Shown: positions 56,200-64,000 of the stretch, piece after piece
Layout of the letters: every line of letters starts with the position of its first letter
Position numbering within the stretch: position 1 is the stretch's first letter
NCBI GenBank assembly: GCA_039707655.1
Contig: CM077666.1
Span: 392,045,886 to 392,109,885 of the forward strand
DNA from: Elymus sibiricus
Taxonomy: Eukaryota; Streptophyta; Magnoliopsida; Poales; Poaceae
Length of the DNA stretch: 64,000 bases
Direction: 5' to 3'
The notes under the pieces: model-generated
The model's input: only the letters and a program-made list of their open reading frames with translations
The model's database searches: none
What the model was told of the DNA's origin: nothing
Program-made: the position numbers and the translations under genes

Positions 56200-58286
56200 T
56201 CATTTACTGTTTCGGATAATTCGATTTAATTAATTCCAGAAAATCCAGAAAATCAATAAAACTTTGAAAAATCATATAAAATAAACCGTAACTCGGATGA
56301 AAATAATTTATATATGAAAAATGATCAGAAAAATATGAAGAATCCGAATATGCCATCCACTTACCTGCCACACCCCTCTAACATACCGAACATGGAACTT
56401 TTTGCCCGTATTCGATAAATGAATAGTGCATAACTTTAATAGAATAATTCCAAATAAATTCCTAAATTATCTAATACAATTAGATAGGCCGTATAACACC
56501 TCTGCATATCATTTAGGCATGTCATGCATCCCTGTTGCATTATTGTCGTGTATTTATTGTTTCTTCCCCCTCCTTCTCTCCCGATAGCCCCCGAACCTGC
56601 CGACGACGCTGCAGTGTACGACGACGTCGCCGACGACCAGACCCCTTCAGCTGAGCTTCCAGGCAAGCAAACCCCCTTGATCATAAAATACCGCCCATTC
56701 CTTTCTCCCTTATGCTTGCATTAGAATTGCTTCTGTGATAATTCCGATAGCTCCTATTCTGATGCATAGCCTGATTTTGTCTTCTTCTATTGCTACCTAC
56801 ATGTTGTCCCATAATGTTTAGTTAGCTATGCCATGTTCCACCTGTGGCCCTTCACCCTTGTCCGTATGCCATGCTTATTATCGGGCTGTGATCACTCTGG
56901 GAGATGATCACGGAAATGTTATATATTGCAATACTTAAACTGTTAAAGTCGGGCTGGCCCCAAGGGTGCCCGTGAGAGAACAACATTAAAGACGGGTCGG
57001 CTCCAAGAGTACCCGCGCGACATGTCTTACCAAGTCGGAGCGACAGGAACCTTGTTCGTCTCTGCGAGTTACTAAACATGCTTAACGGATTCGGGTATTT
57101 GATCTGAGTAGGCCGCTGGCCTTATACGCACTACCACCACGTGGGATAATGGTTTAATGGGGCCCTCTACGTCGTATGTATCAGCCGAAAGCTCTTCAGA
57201 CGTCACAGCTCAGAGATGCGGCCTGATTGTTGGGGTGGGCTGGTTACGTCACTTGTGTATACAGCGTCGCGCATGGGCCCCGACCAGCCACGCAACGTGC
57301 AGGAGTGCGAAGGGCGATGGCCCAAGACCCCTTCGTGCTTAGGATTTAGACCGGCGTGCTGACCTCTCTGCTGAGCCTAGGTAGGACTGCGTCGTGTCGA
57401 TCTCCCGAGGCCGGGCATTACCCAGCAAGTGTGTCCGGCCAGATGTGATCGAGCGTGTTGGGTAACAGTAGTGCACCCCTACAGGGAAGTTATCTATTCG
57501 AATAGCCGTGTCCACGGTAACAGGACGCTCGGAGTTGTATCTTGATCCGCTACAACTACACATGGTTACCGATACATTGATAAACTGATACTACCGCTCT
57601 CGAGATCACTTTCTCGCAGGGTAGTCGAGGAAGTATCTCAGGGCATTACTAAAATATGATTGACTATATATTGACTTGCTCTACTCTCTTCTATTGCTGC
57701 AAGAATTGCTTCAAGATGCTAGTCTTCGATAGGCTAGGCTTCTCCCCCTCTATTCTGGCATTCTGCAGTTCAGTCCAAAGATATAGCCCCATTCCCTTGA
57801 TACCGATGCATAATTAGTATAGTTCTGATGTCAGTCTTGCGAGTACTTTGGATGAGTACTCACGGTTGCTTTGCTATTTCTTTTCCCCATACCCACTTGA
57901 TGAAATCAGCCGATGGAGTCCAGGAGTCAGACGCCACCACAGGAGACTACTACCAGGAGAGCCCCGGAGGCACGTACTACTGGGTTGAGCCAGCCGACCA
58001 GGAGTAGTTCGGAGGCCCTAGGCAGGAGGCCTTCGCCTTTTCGATCAGTGTCGCTGTTTGTGCTAGCCTTCTTAAGGAAAACTTGACTAACTATGTCTGT
58101 ACTCAGATATTAATTGTGTGTATGACTTATGTATTCGGGGTCCTCGTGACCCCTGGTTTGTAATATGAAGATTTATGTTTGAATTTGAGTTTAGAGTTGT
58201 GTTGTGATATCTTCCCGTGCGTCTCTGTTCTCGAGCGTGCACGTTTGCGTGTATGATTAGTGCACGGTCGAGCAGAGGGCGTCACA

Positions 58287-59237
58287 GTTGAACTAATGTT
58301 CTCACATTAGTACAAACTAGCATAGAAGAAGAACAAATCGGCACAAAAAAATTCTACTACTATGATTTCCCTCTACTTTTCTATTGAATCAAAAAGGCCC
58401 TATATAGTACAAACTTACACAGAAGATGTACAGAATCACCTTAGCCTTTTAGTGTCAGCGAGGGTCTTGTTGGGATCCATGCTTCCGGAATGCCACAAAG
58501 ATTTGATGGACACATTTACTTCGAATGAAAAAGTAAATAAGAAAATGAACGTAATTCACAGGGCAAAATTGATTCCCGCTTATAAAATAAAAACGAAAGC
58601 ATAATGATAGAATCAAGAAAATATCAAAGAACCCCGCCACGCAAAAAATAGGAGGAGAAGAGAGGGAAATGAAGCACGGGTTCTGGGAGGAGTGGGGAAG
58701 CTAAGGCATCGGTTGCATAGAAAACCTCGACCTCGTGCATGCTCTGCTTCCCCATTCTTTCTCCGCATGCACTCCCCCACCCCCTCACCTCGAACCCCTC
58801 CGCTTCCCAATAGGGTTAACCCGCCCCTCCCCCCCCACAAATCCCAGACTCCCAAGCTTCCGGCCGCCACTCACCGCCCCGTTTGAAAATGAAAAAAACA
58901 AGGGATGCGTTTGAGATACCCTAACCTTGGTCCTTCAGAATGAAGTTGAGGCATGAGTGCGGCGACGCACCACGGCGAGGCACAATAACGGACCATGGCA
59001 ACCGCGCGAGTCGCGACGTCGCGCGCTACACCATGGCCACACGCCAGTGATGGAGAGGCTTGGCGGGTGCCAGATCTAATCCCGCGGTGCGAGGCTACGG
59101 GGACATGAATGGGGGCATAGTTGAATACATAGGAGATGGAAGTGCGAAGGCAGTCCTATCAATGAAACCGCCTCGGTTAAGTCTAAACTACAAACATTTT
59201 CAAATGTACAACCGCCTCCCAAAATTAGTACAGGTCT
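58287..59237. other. Intergenic, no gene recognised
   Basis: Before the solo-LTR insertion this joined 54,465. CGCCTCGGTTAAGTCTAAAC and CCGCCTCCCAAAATTAG near the right end hint at transposon subterminal repeats, but no terminus was found. Confidence 0.3.
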
Positions 59238-60027
59238 TGATAACCCACAAGTATAGGGGATCACAACAGTTTTCGAGGGTAGTATTTCACCCAAATTTAT
59301 TGATTCAACACAAGGGGGGCCAAAGAATATTTGCGGGTATTAGCAGTTGAGTTGTCAATTCAACCACACCTGGAAAACTAAATATCTTCAGCAAAGTGTT
59401 TAGTAGCACAGTAGTATGATAGTAACAAAGACAGTAACAGTAGCAGTTTTGTAGTGATTGTAATAGCAGCAGCAACGAAAGTAACTTAGCAAAGATCAAT
59501 ATGCGAAAGGCGTAGGCATTAGATTAGTGATGGATAATTATGTTGGATGACATTCATCATGTAACAGTCACAACCTAGGGCGATACACAATAGATCCAAT
59601 TCATCAATGTAATGTAGGCATGTATTCCGTATATAGTCATACGTGCTTATAGTAAGAACTTGCATGACATCTTTTGTCCTACCCTCCCGTGGCAGCGGGG
59701 TCCATAAGGAAACTAAGGGATATTAAGGCCTCCTTTTAATAGAGAACCGGAACAAAGCATTAACACATGGTGAATACAAGAACTACTCAAACTACGGTAA
59801 TCACCGGAAAGAATCCCAATTATTGTCACCTTGGGGTATGCGGATCATAACATGTAATAGGTGCATACAACTTGCAAGATAGGATCAAGAACACAAATAT
59901 ATTCATGAAAACATAAAGGGTTCAGATCTGAAATCATGGCACTCGGGCCCTAGTGACAAGCATTAAGCATAGCAAAGTCATAGCAACAACAATCTCCGAA
60001 CATAGTGGATACTAGGGATCAAAGCCC
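59238..60027 (-). mobile_element. Fragment of an Athila-like LTR, minus orientation
   Basis: It starts (plus view) TGATAACCCACAAGTATAGG, the inverted terminus shared with the LTRs at 24,172 and 60,028. After the first 25 bp it differs from both, so it is a sister family. No primer-binding site lies to its left, so it is a 3' or solo LTR. It is interrupted on its right by the LTR at 60,028. Confidence 0.75.
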
Positions 60028-61563
60028 TGATAACCCACAAGTATAGGGGATCAGTTGTAGCCTTTCTCGATAAATAAGAGTGTCGAACCCAACGAGGAGC
60101 TAAAGGTAGAATTAATATTCCCTTCAAGTTCTTTCGACCACCGATACAACTCTATGCACACTTAACGTTTGCTTTACCTAGAACAAGTATGAAACTAGAA
60201 GTACTTTGTAGGTGTAATGCTAGAACTACTTCGCAAGAATAAAACTAGGAGTACTTAGCGAGAATAAAACTACGAGTAATTTGCAAGATAATAAAAGCTA
60301 GTTGTTTAGTAGAAAGCTTTTGTAACACAAGAGAAAGATTTGTCCCTAGGCAATCGATAACTAGACCGATAATCATTATTGCAATTTTATAAGAGGGAGA
60401 GGCATGAGCTAACATACTTTCCGTACTTGGATCATATGCACTTATGATTGGAACTCTAGCAAGCATCCGCAACTACCAAAGATCATTGAGGTAAAACCCA
60501 ACCATAGCATTAAGTAACAAGTCCTCTTTACTCCCATACGCAACAACCCCCTTAATTACTCGGGTGTAAGCTTCTGTCACTCTAGCCGCCCACTATAAGA
60601 GAATTATGAACGTATTGCAAACCCTACAGCGGGAATCCCTCACGCTTGCGCGACACGGAGGGCACCATAGGACAGCACCAAAATAAAACATACAACTCAA
60701 ACCAATCACGATCATCAATCAACCCATAGGACAAAACGAATCTACTCAAACATCATAGGATTGCCACATATCATTGGATAATAATATATAGCGTTAAGCA
60801 CCATGTTTAAGTAGAGATTACAGAGGGGAGAAGAGGTGTTACACCGCTGCATAGAGGGGGAGAGAGTTGGTGTTGACGGCGGTGAAGTTGTTGGTGTAGA
60901 TCGCCGTCACGATGATTGCCCCGGCGGCGTTCCGGCGCCTCTGGAAGAGAGGGGGAGAGAGCCCCCCTCCTTCTTCTTATTCCTTGGCCTCCCCCCTAGA
61001 TGGGAAGAGAGTTTCCCCTCTGGTCCATGGCCGCGATGGCTCCCGGAGGGGAGGAGCCCCTCCGAGATTGGATCTCTCTCTCTGTTCTCTTCTGTTTCGC
61101 GTTCCTGTTTTCTGGCCCTTCACCGTTTCTTATATTCCCGGAGATCCGTAACTCCGATTGAGCTGAAATTTTGAGGGGATTTTTATCCGGAAATTATCTT
61201 TCTTGTGGCGAAAGAAGGGCCCCAACCGCCTTACGGGGTAGCCACAAGCCTGCTGGGCGCACCCGGGGTAGGGGGCACACCCTCTGAGCTTGTGCCCCCC
61301 TCGGGCATCGTCTCGCGTTGATTATTTTTCCCAAAAATCACATATATTCCAAAATAAATCTTCGTAAATTTTTATCTCGTTTGGACTTCGTTTGATATGG
61401 ATTTTCTGTGAAACAAAAAACATGCAACAAACAGGAACTGGCACTGGGACTGGATCAATATGTTAGTCCAAGAAATCATATAAAAAGTTGCCAAAAGTAT
61501 GTGAAAATTGTAGGATAATGGCATGAAACAATCAAAAATTATAGATACGACGGAGACATATCA
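60028..61563 (-). repeat. 3' LTR of a minus-strand Athila-like element
   Basis: 1536 bp. In minus orientation it begins TGATATGTCTCCG and ends GTGGGTTATCA. Its right neighbour on the minus strand is a polypurine tract AAGCTTGGGGATGC. It shares the TTTTGGAATATAT block and GC-rich inverted repeat (about 61,237-61,296) with the LTR at 24,172. The left flank AGCCC should be the target duplication. Confidence 0.85.
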
Positions 61564-64000
61564 GCATCCCCAAGCTTAATTCCTGCTCGTCCTCGAGTAG
61601 GTAAATGATAAAAAGATAATTTTTGATGTGGAATGCTACCTAGCATAATCTTGATCATGTAATCTAATCATGGCATGAATATTAAGACACGAGTGATTCA
61701 AAGCAATAGTCTATAATTTGATATAAAGACATCAATACTCAGGCATACCAACAAACAATCATGCCTTTCAAAATAAAAATGCTAAAGAAAGTTATCCCTA
61801 CAAAATCATATAATCTTGTCATTCTCCATCTTCTTAACATAAAGTATTTATCAAGCACTACCCCGATGACAAGCTGAGCAATTGGTTCATACTTTTTAAC
61901 GGGCTTCAGCTTTTTCAACCCCCATGCAATACATGAGCGCAAGCCATGGATATAGCACTATGGGTGGAATAGAATGATGATAGAGATTAATAAGGGGAAG
62001 TCAAAAAAGGAAGATAGTCTCACATCGACGCGGCTAATCAATGGGCTATGGAGATGCCCATCAATTGATGTCAATGCGAGGAGTAGGGATTGCCATGCAA
62101 CGGATGCACTAAGAGCTATAAGTGTATGAAAGCTCAAAATAAAAACTAAGTGGGTGTGCATCCAACTTGCTTGCTCATGAAGACCTCGGGCATTTGAGGA
62201 AGCCCATCATCGGAATATACAAGCCAAGTTCTATAATGAAAAATTCCCACTAGTATATGAAAGTGACAACATAGGAGACTCTCTATATGAAAAACATGGT
62301 GCTACTTTGAAGCACAAGTGTGGAAAAGGATAGTAACACTGCCCCTTCTCTCTTTTTCTCTCATTTTTTTCTTTTTTTTTGGTGGGCTCTTTTTGGCCTC
62401 TTTTCTTCTTCTTTTTTTTCTCTTTTTTTGGTGGGCTCTTTTTGGCCTCCCCCTTTTTTTTAATTTCCTCACTGGGACAATGCTCTAATAATGATGATCA
62501 TCACACTTCTATTTACTTACAACTCAACATTACAACTCGATACTAGAACAAATATGACTCTATATGAATGCCTCTCGCAGTGTACCAGGATGTGCAATGA
62601 TCTAGCGTAGCAAAGATATCAAAAAACGGACAAGTCATGAAAATATCATGCTAGCTATCTTATGATCATGCAAAGCAATATGACAATGAATGCTCAAGTC
62701 ATGTATAGGATGATGATGGAAGTTGCATGGCAATATATCTCGGAATGGCTATGGAAATGCCATGATAGGTAGGTATGGCGGCTGTTTTGAGGAAGATATA
62801 AGGAGGCTTATGTGTGATAGAGCGTATCATATCACGGGGTTTGGATGCACCGGCGAAGTTTGCACCGACTTTCGAGGTGAGAAAGGGCGATGCACGGTAC
62901 CGAAGAGGCTAGCAATATGCGGAAAGGTGAGAGTGCGTATAATCCATGGACTCACATTAGTCATAAAGAACTCACATCCTTATTGCGAAAGTTTATTAGC
63001 CCTAGAAGCAAATTACTACTACGCATGCCCCTAGGGGGATAGATTGGTAGGAAAAGACCATCGCTCGTCCCCGACCGCCACTCATAAGGTAGACAATCAA
63101 TAATAAATCATGCTCCAACTTCTTAGCATAACGACAGACCATACGTGCATACTTCGGGAATCACAAACCTTAACACCAATATTCTTACTAAACCACAATC
63201 ATTCACTAGTACCTCCCACATATCACCATCTTAATATCGCAAAACTATTGCAAGGAATCAAACTTATCATATTCAGTGATCTACAAGTTTTATGTAGGAT
63301 TTTATGACTAACCATGCGAATGACCAATTCCTGTTGACTCTCTAAATAGATATAAGTGAATCATGAGAGTTTAATTCTTTCTACAAAAGACCACACTCTA
63401 ATAAATATAAGTGAAGCAAAAGAGCATTCTACAAATAACGGTTTTCCAAATGTAGAGAAACATGCATCCAAACTTTCAAATGATATAAGTGAAGCACATG
63501 AAGCATTCTATAAAGCCATACTCAAAAGATATAAGTGAAGTGCATGAAGCATTCTATAAATCAACCAAGGACTATCTTATACCAGCATGGTGCATTATTA
63601 AAAGAAAAAGAAAAAGCACACGACGCTCCAAGAATTTACGCATATCATGTGAACGAAACAAAAACCAAAACATACCGATACTTGTTGAAGAAAGATGGGA
63701 TGCCTTCCAGGGCATTCCCAAGCTTAGACGCTTGAGTCTCCTTTAATATTTACTTGGGGTGTCCTGGGCATCCCCAAGCTTGAGCTCTTGCCTCTCTTTA
63801 TTCTCCTCATATCGATACCTCCTTGATCTTCGAACACTTCATCCACACAAAACTTAATCGAACTTTTTATTAGAGGGTTAGTACATATAACATCAAATCC
63901 CATCATGTCCTGCTGTAACATTATTGTATAATTATAATCAAATATTACCCACTGTATGCTATCACAATTCTATGGCTCTCAAGTCAATGGGGCTCAACAA
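61564..64000 (-). mobile_element. 3' internal region of the minus-strand Athila-like element
   Basis: Non-coding region between pol and LTR, running off the window. Polypurine-like GCTTGGGGATGC/AAGCTTGGGAATGCC copies recur near 63,710-63,780. A T-rich, near-duplicated GGTGGGCTCTTTTTGGCCTC occurs twice at about 62,380 and 62,432. No pol is reached inside the window. Confidence 0.65.

Larger units (their letters stand above)
54466..58286 (+). mobile_element. 3.8-kb solo LTR of a Gypsy-type element
   Basis: It starts TGTAACACCCCCATG and ends GGGCGTCACA, flanked by a perfect 5-bp duplication GTTGA (54,461-54,465 and 58,287-58,291). There is no internal region, primer-binding site or second LTR, so it arose by LTR-LTR recombination. 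Its last 700 bp resemble the LTR fragment at 25,691. GC-rich exon-like ORFs at 55,000-56,000 are part of the LTR's transcribed region and show no known domain. Strand is assigned from the sequence order and is tentative. Confidence 0.82.

Overview
This is plant nuclear DNA, almost certainly from a Triticeae grass (wheat, barley or Aegilops). It contains two intron-bearing Argonaute genes of the grass AGO2/AGO3 type, embedded in deeply nested LTR retrotransposons. These include a BARE/Angela-type Copia LTR and Athila- and Tat-type Gypsy elements with the polypurine tracts (PPTs), primer-binding sites (PBSs) and termini usual in Triticeae, together with Stowaway MITEs whose ends read CTCCCTCCGTTCC. 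No bacterial or phage-like system is present. From the known tandem AGO2-AGO3 pair on rice chromosome 4, I infer a homoeologous group 2 long-arm locus; this was not tested.

Layout, 1-32,089 (nested repeats). A Gypsy LTR end (1-171) precedes the 3' half of a Tat-like Gypsy element (172-13,801). The Tat part is interrupted by a complete Copia-like element with no pol (490-8,225) and carries a broken, spliced antisense gene (aORF) on the minus strand. It ends in a 3' LTR that lies inside the pol gene of an Athila-like element (13,802-25,690). That pol is split again, in integrase, by a non-coding LTR element with a GAACT target-site duplication (15,311-21,190). The Athila-like element sits in a Gypsy LTR (25,691-27,541), which sits in the reverse-transcriptase region of a Copia BARE/Angela-like element (27,542-30,656), which in turn sits beside an older Copia gag fragment (to about 32,089).

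Layout, 32,090-51,100 (gene island). Two Argonaute genes lie head to tail on the minus strand. AGO3-like (CDS 33,433-39,289, 1045 aa) and AGO2-like (CDS 46,211-50,750, 1050 aa) have the same three-exon structure, the same intron phases (1 and 2), TATA boxes about 125 nt upstream of the ATG, Gly/Arg-rich N-termini, and PIWI domains with an Asp-Glu-Asp-Asp tetrad. Possible plus-strand exon fragments lie just beyond the 3' end of each gene. Between the genes are a MITE, a LINE-like zinc-knuckle remnant and an LTR-like block.

Layout, 51,100-64,000. This part holds small repeats, a MITE-like insertion next to a 53-bp direct duplication, a tRNA-like SINE remnant, a 3.8-kb solo LTR with a perfect GTTGA duplication (54,466-58,286), and two nested minus-strand Athila-like LTRs. 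The inner one leads into element sequence that runs off the right edge.

The only apparently functional cellular genes are the two Argonautes, which by family act in antiviral and stress-related RNA silencing. Everything else is mobile DNA in various stages of decay. The less usual features are the spliced antisense gene, an LTR-promoter-like cassette copied inside the Athila-like element, a 79-bp array of polypurine-tract-like repeats, and three TGACGTCA palindromes spaced exactly 11 bp apart.
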